From Lachnoclostridium sp. UBA1175 (lineage in GTDB: Bacteria > Bacillota > Clostridia > Lachnospirales > Lachnospiraceae), in assembly GCA_002311665.1 (NCBI GenBank), contig DBYX01000002.1, positions 110,782 through 174,781 on the forward strand: 64,000 nt of DNA, written 5' to 3'. Made by a program: the position numbers and the translations under genes. Below the pieces are notes generated by a model that was given only the letters and a program-made list of their open reading frames with translations, searched no databases and was not told where the DNA came from. Positions 17,449 to 27,469 of this stretch are shown here, in pieces. Positions within the stretch are counted from its first letter, which is position 1, and the number at the start of each line of letters is the position of its first letter.

Positions 17449-18381
17449 TCACATATCATCGCTCAGCCAGAAGCCCGGCATGTAGCACGCGCGGTACTCC
17501 CTGGCCTTCGGCCATTCATTCGAAAGAAACGTTCTGTAAGCCTCGTTGTCCTTGAGCGCGATGATCTCATCCATAGGGATCTCACTGAACCAACCGGCAA
17601 AGTACTCCGACTTCGGGCCGCCCATTCCACAGGGCTCATGCCCCCCGGTGACGTGGCACCACCGGGTAAACCCGGAGATCCGCTTTCCCATGAGGTTGCA
17701 CAGATCGATGAACGCGTCAATGCTGTCCGGAGGGCAGATCATGTCGATGTACCCGTCCCCGACGGGTTGGATCTTCAGCTCCTTCATCTTCGCCGTGAGG
17801 ATCTGCCGGTCGCACCACTCTTTCACTTTGACGCCGACTTCCTCCGCCGAAAGCTCATCGACACGGAGCAGGTCGACGTTGTCCCTTCCGAGGAACCACG
17901 CTCTCTTGAGAGGCATCATATGCGTCAAATGATGCTCGAAGAAATTGCGGCTTCTCGTGGGATCGTTCTGCTTATGGCTCCTCAATACCTCATCCGAGGC
18001 ATCCAGGAACAGGATCCGGTCGGGCATGCAGCCTCTGACCTCATCCAGCTCCTTCTTCAGGGCATTCTCCACCTCCCAGTCAGCGCCGATGCTCTTCGGA
18101 TAATTGATCGTGTAGAATTCGATCTCCTCGGCGCCGAAATCCATCACGCTGCAAAGGTGCATCCTCGCCTTTTCGCAGCGGACCACTTCCTTCTTCAGCC
18201 AGAGCTTCTGGATCTCCAGGTAGTCCTCGTACACGTTCTTGTCCAGGTTTCTGCGCCGTACTTCCTCGACAATGTCCGTGTTGATCTCGTAGCTGATGTT
18301 GATGTACGGTGCATTGGCCTGAAGGTACCTGACCGCCGCGGTCTTCCCCACGGCCATGCACCCCTGCAACGACAGTATCAT
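17449..18381 (-). CDS. P-loop NTPase, kinase-like
   Basis: 310 aa. The ATG at 18381 follows AAGGGGGAG; in-frame codons further upstream have no RBS. The Walker A loop is GCMAVGKT at residues 7-14, and the N-terminal part reads like a small-molecule kinase or AAA-type ATP-binding domain (MILSLQG...INISYEINTDIVEE, then RILFLDASDEVLRSHK). The C-terminal 110 residues are not recognised; they contain Cys/Trp-rich stretches such as RWCHVTGGHEPCGMGG and AGWFSEIPMDEI. The substrate is unknown; nucleoside or sugar kinases are possible relatives. It lies 50 nt downstream of the Nudix fusion gene, so the two are probably one unit handling nucleotide-like metabolites. Confidence 0.6.
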   Translation of the reverse strand: MILSLQGCMAVGKTAAVRYLQANAPYINISYEINTDIVEEVRRRNLDKNVYEDYLEIQKLWLKKEVVRCEKARMHLCSVMDFGAEEIEFYTINYPKSIGADWEVENALKKELDEVRGCMPDRILFLDASDEVLRSHKQNDPTRSRNFFEHHLTHMMPLKRAWFLGRDNVDLLRVDELSAEEVGVKVKEWCDRQILTAKMKELKIQPVGDGYIDMICPPDSIDAFIDLCNLMGKRISGFTRWCHVTGGHEPCGMGGPKSEYFAGWFSEIPMDEIIALKDNEAYRTFLSNEWPKAREYRACYMPGFWLSDDM

Positions 18382-18431
18382 TGCTCTCCCCCTTATTGCG
18401 TATTCTGCTCCTGTACTCGCTTTTTTTCGAA

Positions 18432-19304
18432 TCACATACTGTAGCGATACACGATATCCTCATAGTATAAAGCGGTCATTTCTCCGCTTACCAGAAGAAA
18501 GATATCGCTCGGATAACAGAAATCAGACCATCGGTTACAGAACACGTCCTTCGCGACGCGGAGCGCCGTGTTGCAATCGTACAGGACCACGATCGAATCT
18601 TCCTCCGAGGTCTGCCAAAGCGTCTCCCAGGTATTCTTTGTTTCAGCCTCCGCGGCGGCATCACCCCAGCCGCAATCGCCGATCAGTACCGGAAACTCAC
18701 GCAGGTTAAGCCCCGCGACAAATGCAGGGTATTCCGACACTTCACTGTCACAACGTTCTCTCCAGACGGATCGTGCTTCCCCTTCCGGGAGAATACTCAT
18801 CCGGGACAACTCTTCCGGAGTGAACATGGCGTAGTTCTCGTCGGTAAAACGGACCCCGTAAGGGAAGTCCTGCCACTGCGCTACCAGGTCCAGGATTGCC
18901 TGCGCCCGTTCCAGATCTCTGAGCGCCTCTTCGCGGTCGTAAGTATAATTATCCGGCAGCGTATCGAACAGTTCGACCTTCTCCATCTCGCTTTCCGGCA
19001 ATTCCCCAAGCGAATGCGCGATCGCCGCGTACACCCGACCGTTGTTCTTATGGATCCCGTCATCCCAGGGCTGCTCATAATCCCAGAGCGGGATCATCTC
19101 GCAGTCCGTGATACCGGATTCCTCGAAAAGTTCGCGCCTTGCCGCCTGCAATGCCGTTTCGCCGGCCTCGACATGCCCTCCGGGATGCTCGAAGCTCTTT
19201 CTGCGTTTATGAAGGCAATACACCCACTGATTGTTATATTTTGCAAAGATCACAACGAATTCGATGTCATCCAGCTGCCCCGGAGCATAAATCCTTTTCT
19301 CCAT
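18432..19304 (-). CDS. Nudix hydrolase fused to a DUF2947-like domain
   Basis: 290 aa. The ATG at 19304 has GGAG upstream; a TTG six codons earlier lies inside that site. Residues 10-140 form a Nudix domain with a complete Nudix box at about 42-64 (Gly, then Glu in EAGET, and RELFEESG), so Mg-dependent hydrolysis of a nucleoside-diphosphate derivative is likely. Residues about 165-290 are unlike Nudix proteins. From memory they resemble the DUF2947 pattern: EARSVWRERC, WETLWQTSEEDSIVVLYDC, then VAKDVFCNRWSDFCYPSDI and a final Leu-Tyr-rich strand. This second assignment is tentative. The substrate cannot be predicted. Confidence 0.75.
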   Translation of the reverse strand: MEKRIYAPGQLDDIEFVVIFAKYNNQWVYCLHKRRKSFEHPGGHVEAGETALQAARRELFEESGITDCEMIPLWDYEQPWDDGIHKNNGRVYAAIAHSLGELPESEMEKVELFDTLPDNYTYDREEALRDLERAQAILDLVAQWQDFPYGVRFTDENYAMFTPEELSRMSILPEGEARSVWRERCDSEVSEYPAFVAGLNLREFPVLIGDCGWGDAAAEAETKNTWETLWQTSEEDSIVVLYDCNTALRVAKDVFCNRWSDFCYPSDIFLLVSGEMTALYYEDIVYRYSM

Positions 19305-19376
19305 GTATGTTATCTTCTCCAAATGCGAAAAATGTACCTCATCATACGGAAAATAATACCATATTCAGACGGACAA

Positions 19377-19410
19377 TACAACAAGGACAGCAACAGCTGT
19401 CCTTGTTGTA
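19377..19410 (-). terminator. Perfect 14-bp hairpin after the ABC permease gene
   Basis: Arms TACAACAAGGACAG and CTGTCCTTGTTGTA enclose the loop CAACAG. It sits 26 nt beyond the permease stop and before the Nudix gene. There is no long T-run, so it may terminate weakly or protect the mRNA end. Confidence 0.6.
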
Positions 19411-19435
19411 TTGGTATCCGCCGGATACTCTATGA

Positions 19436-21835
19436 TCACTCCTCCGTGATCATCTCGACGGGCTTCATTTTGCGCACGCGCAGGCCGATGATCGCCGATG
19501 TGACCGCCGCAACAACCACGATGCTGACAACCGTCAGAGCCTTCCAGTGAAGCGGAGTTAAGAAATCAATCTTCTTCAGGCCGAACAGCGAGAAGATACC
19601 CTTGCAAAGCCCCTGTCCCGCGAAGTCAGATACCAGCACGCCCAGGAGACTTCCGAGAAGAAGCGCCGGAATGTTCGAGAGCATGATCTCCAGGATCAGC
19701 TGGCCGCCGGTCGCACCGAGCGCCTTGCTGATGCCCATGGAGCGCCACTCCTTCGTAATCTTCGCGCGGATGATCAGCGCCTCGGTGAAGATGACGATCA
19801 GAAGCGTTACCACCGCAATGATGATGCACACCATGCGCAAAGCATCCGAGATGGTCCCCATCGTGGACGTCATGTTCTTGTCCGAATTCACGATGACATA
19901 CTCCGTGTCGCCGTGATCCGCCGCAATCTCCCTGACCTTTGCCTCAAGCGCTTCGAACGTGACGCCGTCCTTCGCGTAGATCAGGATGTCCATTCTTCCG
20001 AACTCGCCGAGCAGCCGCTTTGCGCCTTCGATGGTCACGTTCATGGTGCGGCCCATGCGCTCCATTCTCTGGTCATAGCCGGTGACGATATAGTCGGCGG
20101 ACTTCGTTCCGTTCTTCACGGTCACAACATCGCCGATCGACACGCCCAGATCCTCGGCAAGCGCCTGCGTCATCATAATCTCGTTGTCATGCATCGGCAC
20201 GCGGCCCTCAAGGACTTTGAGGTACATGCGGTGATTCACGTCGTCCACCGCGTACGTAAACGCCGACTTCTCCTTGTCGCCGTGTCTCACGGTCGGCTCG
20301 AAGCCCTTCTGCAGCAGCACGTTCGTGACGCCGTCCATCTTCCGGTACTCGTCGGCAAATGAGATGTCTCCGTTCACGACATACAGCTTTCCGGCCTCCA
20401 TACCCATGATCTCGAGAAGCGACTCCGGCTTCGCGCCGAAGCTCTCGTACATTCCGAAGCCCGAAGTCATCGCGATCGTGAGAAGCGCCGCGATCACCAA
20501 GAGTAAAATGCTGTTCCGCACGTTGCCGAACGTGTTCTTCAACGACATCGTAACCGGTAGCGGCATCGCGCTCTTATCCAGCGGAAAATGATTCTTCTTG
20601 TAGTTGTGCGTGTTGATTCCGCCGCGCAGCGCATCGAGCACGGTGATCTTCTTGTACACGCGGCCGATCAGCATCGCGATCAGATAGGTCGCAAGGACCA
20701 TTCCGACAACCGTGAGTGCAGCTACCGGCCAGTGGATCGGCTGGTTCCACGTCAGACCGAGCACGCCGCTGACGATATCGCCGAAGAAGCCGCTCGTGAG
20801 AATTCCGAGTGCTACGCCCAGAACCGAACCGATCAGTGCCACCAGCACGATCTGCAGCACCAGCGCCAGTCGGAGCATCGACGGTGTGTAACCGGCTGCC
20901 TCCAGCGCGCCGGTATTCTTCATATTGCGAACGATGAAGTTGCGTACGCCGTGCGTGATGATGATAAATGCGATCGCCAGCGTGAGCACGCCGAACATCA
21001 GCACGACACCCATCACAACCTGCGGCAGAAACTGCGCGCCGCCGCGCATCATGTGCCAGTTGATGGAGACGTAGTTCGCATAGTTTTTCATCGTGTTCGA
21101 CTCGGCGGACGGCGCGATGAGCTCGAGGTATTTTTCGCAGATCTCCTTCTCGACCGTCATCGTCTCAAGTCCGTCATCAATCGCCTTCTGGTCCACCACT
21201 CCGCGGTATACGGTGCCCCATCCCGCCTGCGCCGGATTGTCCGTCGTGATGCGGTCAAGCATCGCCTGCGAAAGGTAGCAATAGTACGTCGTGATGTTGA
21301 TCGACGACGAGAAATAAGGATCCTCCGCGTACCCTGCCACATTCATGCGATACACATTGTCGCCGAACTTTAACTCCATCGTGTCTCCCACGGAGAAACG
21401 GCTCTTGAGGAAGAACGGGATGATGATGTCGTCCTCCTTAAGCCCCGAGGAGTTGATCTCCAGATTCATGATCCGGGACGTCGTCGTGTACGGCTCCACG
21501 TAGAAGCTGTACTCCTCGAAATCATTGCTCTTTACGTTCCGGTACTGCCCGTACATATTCACAAACGGCACGGTCTCGAAATCGACGATGTACTTATTTT
21601 CCGTAAATGCCTTCGTCCAGGCCTCGGTCTCCTCGGGCGAGTTGCCGGCGAGCGCTTCGACATGCGCGCCGTTCACCTTCTCGAAGCGGTCCTCGAGCAC
21701 CTTCGGCATGCCGAGCAGGGCCGACACGCACTGGAAGATCAGGTAGGAAGCGAGGAGCGTGAACACCAGGAACGTGATCATATCGCCGCGTTGCTTCTTG
21801 ATGTTGTTGCGGGCAATAAAGAAAATCTTATACAT
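19436..21835 (-). CDS. FtsX-type ABC transporter permease (MacB/BceB-like)
   Basis: 799 aa. The ATG at 21835 comes one base after the ATPase stop. The N-terminal transmembrane helix (about 19-42, TFLVFTLLASYLIFQCVSALLG) is followed by an extracytoplasmic domain of about 200 residues, then three helices of the first FtsX unit (about 265-395, with the stretch VRNMKNTGALEAAGYTPS). A second extracytoplasmic domain and a second FtsX unit with the coupling motif KEWRSMGISKALGATGGQ end the protein near VRKMKPVEMITEE. Such permeases act as mechanotransmission complexes or peptide exporters, for example in antimicrobial-peptide defence or lipoprotein traffic. The substrate is unknown. Confidence 0.88.
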   Translation of the reverse strand: MYKIFFIARNNIKKQRGDMITFLVFTLLASYLIFQCVSALLGMPKVLEDRFEKVNGAHVEALAGNSPEETEAWTKAFTENKYIVDFETVPFVNMYGQYRNVKSNDFEEYSFYVEPYTTTSRIMNLEINSSGLKEDDIIIPFFLKSRFSVGDTMELKFGDNVYRMNVAGYAEDPYFSSSINITTYYCYLSQAMLDRITTDNPAQAGWGTVYRGVVDQKAIDDGLETMTVEKEICEKYLELIAPSAESNTMKNYANYVSINWHMMRGGAQFLPQVVMGVVLMFGVLTLAIAFIIITHGVRNFIVRNMKNTGALEAAGYTPSMLRLALVLQIVLVALIGSVLGVALGILTSGFFGDIVSGVLGLTWNQPIHWPVAALTVVGMVLATYLIAMLIGRVYKKITVLDALRGGINTHNYKKNHFPLDKSAMPLPVTMSLKNTFGNVRNSILLLVIAALLTIAMTSGFGMYESFGAKPESLLEIMGMEAGKLYVVNGDISFADEYRKMDGVTNVLLQKGFEPTVRHGDKEKSAFTYAVDDVNHRMYLKVLEGRVPMHDNEIMMTQALAEDLGVSIGDVVTVKNGTKSADYIVTGYDQRMERMGRTMNVTIEGAKRLLGEFGRMDILIYAKDGVTFEALEAKVREIAADHGDTEYVIVNSDKNMTSTMGTISDALRMVCIIIAVVTLLIVIFTEALIIRAKITKEWRSMGISKALGATGGQLILEIMLSNIPALLLGSLLGVLVSDFAGQGLCKGIFSLFGLKKIDFLTPLHWKALTVVSIVVVAAVTSAIIGLRVRKMKPVEMITEE

Positions 21836-21836
21836 C

Positions 21837-22712
<876 letters not shown>

Positions 22713-22834
22713 AGTGATATGCTCCTCATTCTGCGATAATATTTCTCCCGCCGGAGTCCGGGGCCGTTACGCGCTGCGGTCCCGGTGTCTGTCCTCCGGC
22801 TCTGAGGCTATCATACAACAGGCGTACAGGGAAG

Positions 22835-22876
22835 TCTTTACGCAACTCTTGCGCAATTCTTAATTAATTCCTAAAC
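22835..22876 (-). promoter_or_regulatory. Direct-repeat operator upstream of the ABC operon
   Basis: On the minus strand, TTAAGAATTGC, GCAAGAGTTGC and GTAAAGACTTC follow each other at 11-bp steps, with a related half (TTAGGAATTAA) before them. Such arrays are bound by OmpR/PhoB-type regulators. A TATGAT -10-like box follows about 15 bp downstream, without a -35 box, which fits an activator-dependent promoter. Function is inferred. Confidence 0.5.
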
Positions 22877-22880
22877 GCAC

Positions 22881-22912
22881 GAAAAAGGCGGATCCGGAAT
22901 TCCGGACCCGCC
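22881..22912 (-). terminator. Rho-independent terminator of the large lipoprotein gene
   Basis: On the minus strand an 11-bp GC-rich stem (GGCGGGTCCGG / CCGGATCCGCC) around AATT is followed by TTTTT. It lies 30 nt after the lipoprotein stop codon. Confidence 0.85.
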
Positions 22913-22942
22913 CTGAGTATGTCTGATTGTCCCTATGTGGCT

Positions 22943-25432
22943 TTACTCTTCCTCGCCCAGCGCGTAAACCACCAGGTTGTCCGCATCGACGAGCTGCAGA
23001 ACCTTGCCGCCGCGGATGATGTAATACTTGATCGAGTACCATTTGGGGCCGCTCTGACTCGTCACGCAGAACAGCGTGCTGTCCTTGTCAAGCTGCGCCA
23101 GCTCATAGTACGTTCCCGTGTAATACTCGTAATCCCCCTCGGTCTTCTTCACGGAAACCCGCTTGAGAAGCTCCTTCGGAGCGGTCTCATCAACCTCGAG
23201 TTCAAGGTCGGCACCCTTCTCCAGATACGCCGCGATGATCTGCTTCATCGAGTACGACATCACGGTCGTCTCATAGTTGTACTCCGAGAAACGCACCCTG
23301 TCATTCGCATCCCGCAGTTCGGAGCCCGCCGACCAGTAGTCGCATGTGGACTCACCCCAGGAATCGTAGCTGTCCATAAGCCTCCTGTCGCTCGCATCGA
23401 ACCAACATGTATTCAGGTGATATTCCTCGTTGTACCCGTACTGGAAATAGCTTCCGTGATACTCCGTAGTAGCCGGAAAATCACGTCCCACCGTGACGAT
23501 CGTCACGACATCATCCGACGTCGTTCGCGCGTCGGGATCCAGGCCGAGTTCGGGCGCATTGTCCTTCGCGATATCCTTGCATACCTCCGAGAGATCGATT
23601 GCCGAGAAACTGCTGTGAGAGATCACCACAAAGTCCACGGCTCCCTTCGGAGCGGGCTGATCCGCCTTCTCCGTCTCGTAGAGCACGCACTCGGTGACAC
23701 CGGCCTTCGCGTCCATCCACACGGCGCACACCTCGTAGCGGTATATCGTGTTGACGTCGCCGATCTGCTTCGGCGTCCCGCCGAATGCGGCAATCTCGTA
23801 GACTGCCAGGAAACCGAAGGACTCCAACGGATACTCCGCCAGTTTGTTCTGCTTCACGATCGTCTTGCCCTTGTACGCGGCACGGAGCTCCTTCTCATAT
23901 GCCGCAGCGTTCTTCTCAAATTTCTCCTTGTTGTCCGCCGCGAAAGCCGAACCCTCGAACACAACCGTGGCCCGGATCGCATCCTTCGGAAAATACCGGA
24001 GCGTCATCTCGGGAACCGCATTCGCATTGTCGGTCACATTCCAGACGTCCATCCTTCTCTCCGAGCCCTTGCCGTACTGCAGGCGCTCACCGGATTCAAG
24101 TTCATAGACAGAGTATACTTTGGATATTCCGTCGTCGAGCAGTACCTCATACCCCTCGCAGATGTACCACAGCCGCATGTGTGCATTGTCGCCGTCCAGC
24201 TTAACCTCAGCTCTCAGGGTGCGCTCCTCATCGAGCGGTTCCGTCGCCTTAAACACACCGTCTGCGATCATCTTCTCCAACTCGGGAAAGACAACCGTTT
24301 CTCTGTTATTGTGACGATACAGCGTGTTGACTACGTCGCACAGCCGATACGAGAGAACCTTCCAGTCCCCGCCTTCCTTCCGGTAGCGGCAATCGCCTCT
24401 CGGATCAAGCAGCTCTCCGCTCATAAGTCTGCCGCTGCCGTTCGCGCGATCGATCCTCACCGTGAACAGTTCACGGACCGCCGCGTCGGTATCGCTGTAG
24501 GTGTCCGCGCAGTAGAATTTGCAGTCGTTGCCGTCGTACTCGACACCCGTAAAACCGAACGCAACCGAAGCCATCATGCGCTTGGTGCTCTCCGGGTCAT
24601 AGCGGTCGGCGGAACCGTCACTGTTGGCATAGTAGAAATCGACAAAGAACCGTCCCGAGCAGTAATCGTCGGGGTAGATCGTCTTCTCGTACAGGATCGC
24701 ATACTGCTGCGACATATCATTGTTGATCAGGCGGCAGCTGACAATATAGCTTCCGCACATCCACGTGCTTTCCTCGCGTTCCTCGCAGTACAGCGCAGCG
24801 TGTGCGTAGACACCGATCTCACCCTGCGCGCCGAGACTGTGGGTCTCCAGAATGTACTCGTCCATAAAAATGTCGTAGGGACGATCCTCGGCGGACATTC
24901 TCGTGAAACCGCGCTTGTGCGTGTCACCGAGCCGGCTCGTAAGCTTCGCGATGCGCTCAACCGCGACCGCATCCCACTCGGCGCGGTGCTTCGCCGCGTA
25001 CTCCTGTGCGGAAAATGAGAATCCGTCCTTCTTGTTGGCCGCTACGGCGATCTCTGCCTGTCTCGTCCTGTCCTTCTCGTCGCCGTACGAGTTCGTGGTG
25101 ATCTTGTACTCAACGCCGGTTCTGACCTGCGGCGCTCCCGTAACTCTCGGCGTCAGGTCGGCATCGGGCGTGTCCTGCGACGGATCCGCGGGCGTGACCG
25201 TTGCGGTCGGCGTCGCGGTCGGTGTCGCAGTCGGTGTCGTCACTGTGCCGGGTGTCGGAGAAGGTGTAGCCTCCGCGGGCGCTGTCAGCGCGGGTGTCTC
25301 CTCTCCCGTCGGCGTCACCGTCGTATCGTTCGCGTGCTTTCCGCCGTCATCGTCTCCCCCGCAGGCTGCGAGCGACGCAGCCATACATGCGATGAGCAGA
25401 AGCGCAAACATTTTCCGGATGATCGTTTTCAT
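22943..25432 (-). CDS. Large lipoprotein of unknown function
   Basis: 829 aa. The ATG at 25432 follows AGGGGGA. The signal peptide ends in the lipobox LAAC at about residues 21-24, so the mature protein begins with a lipid-anchored Cys followed by GGDDDGG. A stalk of about 80 residues is rich in Thr/Pro/Ala (PTATPTATPTATVTPA). The remaining 700 residues are not recognised. They are rich in Asp, Glu, Tyr and Lys, with no obvious catalytic motif and no helix that would span the membrane. Segments such as YEVCAVWMDAKAGVTECVLYE recall beta-rich extracellular domains. The gene is monocistronic, with a terminator at 22881-22912 and repeats at 25529-25567 upstream. A substrate-binding or envelope-stress role is possible but not shown. 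Confidence 0.75.
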   Translation of the reverse strand: MKTIIRKMFALLLIACMAASLAACGGDDDGGKHANDTTVTPTGEETPALTAPAEATPSPTPGTVTTPTATPTATPTATVTPADPSQDTPDADLTPRVTGAPQVRTGVEYKITTNSYGDEKDRTRQAEIAVAANKKDGFSFSAQEYAAKHRAEWDAVAVERIAKLTSRLGDTHKRGFTRMSAEDRPYDIFMDEYILETHSLGAQGEIGVYAHAALYCEEREESTWMCGSYIVSCRLINNDMSQQYAILYEKTIYPDDYCSGRFFVDFYYANSDGSADRYDPESTKRMMASVAFGFTGVEYDGNDCKFYCADTYSDTDAAVRELFTVRIDRANGSGRLMSGELLDPRGDCRYRKEGGDWKVLSYRLCDVVNTLYRHNNRETVVFPELEKMIADGVFKATEPLDEERTLRAEVKLDGDNAHMRLWYICEGYEVLLDDGISKVYSVYELESGERLQYGKGSERRMDVWNVTDNANAVPEMTLRYFPKDAIRATVVFEGSAFAADNKEKFEKNAAAYEKELRAAYKGKTIVKQNKLAEYPLESFGFLAVYEIAAFGGTPKQIGDVNTIYRYEVCAVWMDAKAGVTECVLYETEKADQPAPKGAVDFVVISHSSFSAIDLSEVCKDIAKDNAPELGLDPDARTTSDDVVTIVTVGRDFPATTEYHGSYFQYGYNEEYHLNTCWFDASDRRLMDSYDSWGESTCDYWSAGSELRDANDRVRFSEYNYETTVMSYSMKQIIAAYLEKGADLELEVDETAPKELLKRVSVKKTEGDYEYYTGTYYELAQLDKDSTLFCVTSQSGPKWYSIKYYIIRGGKVLQLVDADNLVVYALGEEE

Positions 25433-25528
25433 AGATGTGTCCCCCTGTCGTTGTTACGGTGTTCAGAACTCGTTCGGAACTCTTTACGCAGAGGATAACA
25501 CAGAAATATTACAAAGCAATTGAATGGT

Positions 25529-25567
25529 TGTTACGTTTCGGTTACGTTTCGTATACGTTTTTGTTAC
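25529..25567 (-). promoter_or_regulatory. Four-unit 11-bp direct-repeat operator (PhoB/OmpR type) upstream of the large lipoprotein
   Basis: On the minus strand the hexamers GTAACA, GTATAC, GTAACC and GTAACA start at exact 11-bp steps and are separated by five-base spacers AAAAC, GAAAC and GAAAC. This is the layout of Bacillus PhoP and other OmpR-family boxes (TTAACA-like repeats). It lies about 100-135 nt before the lipoprotein start codon. The regulator is unknown; a phosphate-starvation link is possible. Confidence 0.6.
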
Positions 25568-25581
25568 ACCGCTCAAAATAT

Positions 25582-25613
25582 AAAAAAACCGGGACAGCAA
25601 AACGCTGTCCCGG
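25582..25613 (-). terminator. Strong rho-independent terminator of the alpha-galactosidase gene
   Basis: Perfect 10-bp stem CCGGGACAGC/GCTGTCCCGG with a five-base loop, followed on the minus strand by seven T residues. Confidence 0.9.
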
Positions 25614-25621
25614 ACTCGTCG

Positions 25622-27469
25622 TCAGGATTGTTTTCGCAGCAGGAACGCCTTTCCGCGGAAATCCGCGTCGAGCGCCGAGCCGTAAGTCTCCTCGATCCCG
25701 TATCCCACGAGCAGGTCGTCGATCGGCGGGTTTGCTCCGCCTTCGAGCGTATGCACCAGAAGCAGCGCCCGCTCGCCGAGTGTACGCAGCACCGCCTGGT
25801 AACCGACGGGATGCGAGTAGTCCGCCACGTTCGCGCGGATCACCCTCGTGAAGCCGTCGCGGATAATGTCCTTCACCTCGCCGTAGAAACGGATGCCCTC
25901 CGTGACCGCCGCCCACTGCTCTTCGTTCATCGCAAAGATCTCACCGGAGAGGCAGAGACGTCCGAGCATTGCCGAGGTGATCAGGTAGTGAATGCGGTCG
26001 ACGTCGGATTCCGCGCGGAGCACGGCCCAGATCTGGCTCTGCTCCGGCCGGATCAACCGATGCAGGTTCGCCGCGATCAGCGGGATGATCGTGCACTCGT
26101 GTGCATCCGAGAAGCTCGCCTGCGACACCAGCTCCATCATCGAAGGCTCGAGACGGTGACCGCCGCTCGCGCAGTTCTCGATCACCAGCTCCGGCATCTC
26201 CGAAGCGAGGTGGCGGAAGTAATTCTGCGAAGCCTCGACGCACTGCCGGAGTCCCTCGCCGGGGCTCTCTGCGCCGTCGACGCCCGCGCCGATCGTCTCG
26301 TTGTAATCCACCTTCAGATACCCGAAGCCGCACTCCTTGAGAAGCCCCAGGAGCCGCTCATCGAGTCTCGCGCATGTGCGCTCGTTTCTCATATCGAGGA
26401 AGCGCCGCGTGCCGACCGTCACCGGAAAACCGTCCCGCGCGAGAAGATAATCCGTCTCGCCGAACGCCTCCGAATCCGCGCCGCAGCTCTCCATCTCGAA
26501 CCAGATGCCCGGGATCAGACCGTGCGCGCGGATCTTGTCCGTAGCCGCCTTCAGGCCGTTCGGGAAGAGGATCGGGCTGACCTTCCAGTCGCCGGTCGTG
26601 TTGAACCAGTTCTCGCCGTCGCGCTGGCGGTACCAGCCGCAGTCAATGACGAGGTAGCGAACGCCGGAGCCCTCCAGTTTCGCCGCCATCTTCTCCACGC
26701 TCTCCTCGGACGGGTTGCCCCAGCTCGAGCAGTACTCGTTGAAGATCACCGGCAGGTCGCGGTCAATCTCCGCGATCCGCGGCTTCTGCGCTTTGACGAG
26801 GCGGTCGCACACCTCCTCGAGGGACGTCCCTTCCGCAATGACCGCGCGCGGCGTCTCAAAGCGCTCACCCGGCGCGATCACCTTCGTCCACGAGCCGAAA
26901 TCACGATCCGCGAGACCTCCGAGCACATGCAGGTCATCGCCGTTTCTGACGATCTCGATCTGCCAGCTTCCGGCGCAGTACAGTTGTATTCCGAGGAATG
27001 TGCCGCTCGCGCTGTCCTCGAGCACGAGGAACGGGAACCATTTGCGGACCGGCATCGAACCGACCTGCCCGAAATGCTCCACGCGGTAGCCGTGCCCGGC
27101 CCAGGATTTCTCCATATTGAGCTCCGTCAACTCCTGCGACAGAAGCTTTCCCTCCGCGCTCCAGAACGACGTCGCCCTGTGCATCCGGTCGGCCGTCACC
27201 CCGCGCAGCGCAAAGCTCGCGAGCAGCTCGACCGTCGCCGGTCTCTCCGTCGCATTCTCAAACACGGTCCGGCAGACGGTGACATCCCCCGCGCGCTCGT
27301 GAAGCGCACGCACGATGTGTCCGTACTTCCCGCGGAACACGGTCTCGCCGACCGTCTCCGCAACCTTGCTCATCTCCTGCACGGACTCCCCGTTTGCCAG
27401 GGTCATTCCGTTGCCGTATCCGTTGTCATACCGGTCGCCGCGAAGGCGCCATTCCACATAAAAATCCAT
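25622..27469 (-). CDS. GH36-family alpha-galactosidase, cytoplasmic
   Basis: 615 aa, somewhat shorter than the roughly 700 aa of typical GH36 enzymes. The ATG at 27469 has GGAGG upstream, embedded in a copy of the GGAAAATG motif. No signal peptide is seen. An N-terminal beta-sandwich (about 1-230) is followed by a catalytic barrel: YLVIDCGWYRQRDGENW, GLIPGIWFEMESCG, the nucleophile Asp in GYLKVDYNETIG, the stretch ELVIENCASGGHRLEPSM and the acid/base Asp in QASFSDAHE. The enzyme should remove terminal alpha-1,6-galactose from raffinose-type sugars or galactomannan oligomers taken up by the cell. No sugar transporter lies next to it. Other GH-D clan specificities are possible. Confidence 0.88.
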   Translation of the reverse strand: MDFYVEWRLRGDRYDNGYGNGMTLANGESVQEMSKVAETVGETVFRGKYGHIVRALHERAGDVTVCRTVFENATERPATVELLASFALRGVTADRMHRATSFWSAEGKLLSQELTELNMEKSWAGHGYRVEHFGQVGSMPVRKWFPFLVLEDSASGTFLGIQLYCAGSWQIEIVRNGDDLHVLGGLADRDFGSWTKVIAPGERFETPRAVIAEGTSLEEVCDRLVKAQKPRIAEIDRDLPVIFNEYCSSWGNPSEESVEKMAAKLEGSGVRYLVIDCGWYRQRDGENWFNTTGDWKVSPILFPNGLKAATDKIRAHGLIPGIWFEMESCGADSEAFGETDYLLARDGFPVTVGTRRFLDMRNERTCARLDERLLGLLKECGFGYLKVDYNETIGAGVDGAESPGEGLRQCVEASQNYFRHLASEMPELVIENCASGGHRLEPSMMELVSQASFSDAHECTIIPLIAANLHRLIRPEQSQIWAVLRAESDVDRIHYLITSAMLGRLCLSGEIFAMNEEQWAAVTEGIRFYGEVKDIIRDGFTRVIRANVADYSHPVGYQAVLRTLGERALLLVHTLEGGANPPIDDLLVGYGIEETYGSALDADFRGKAFLLRKQS

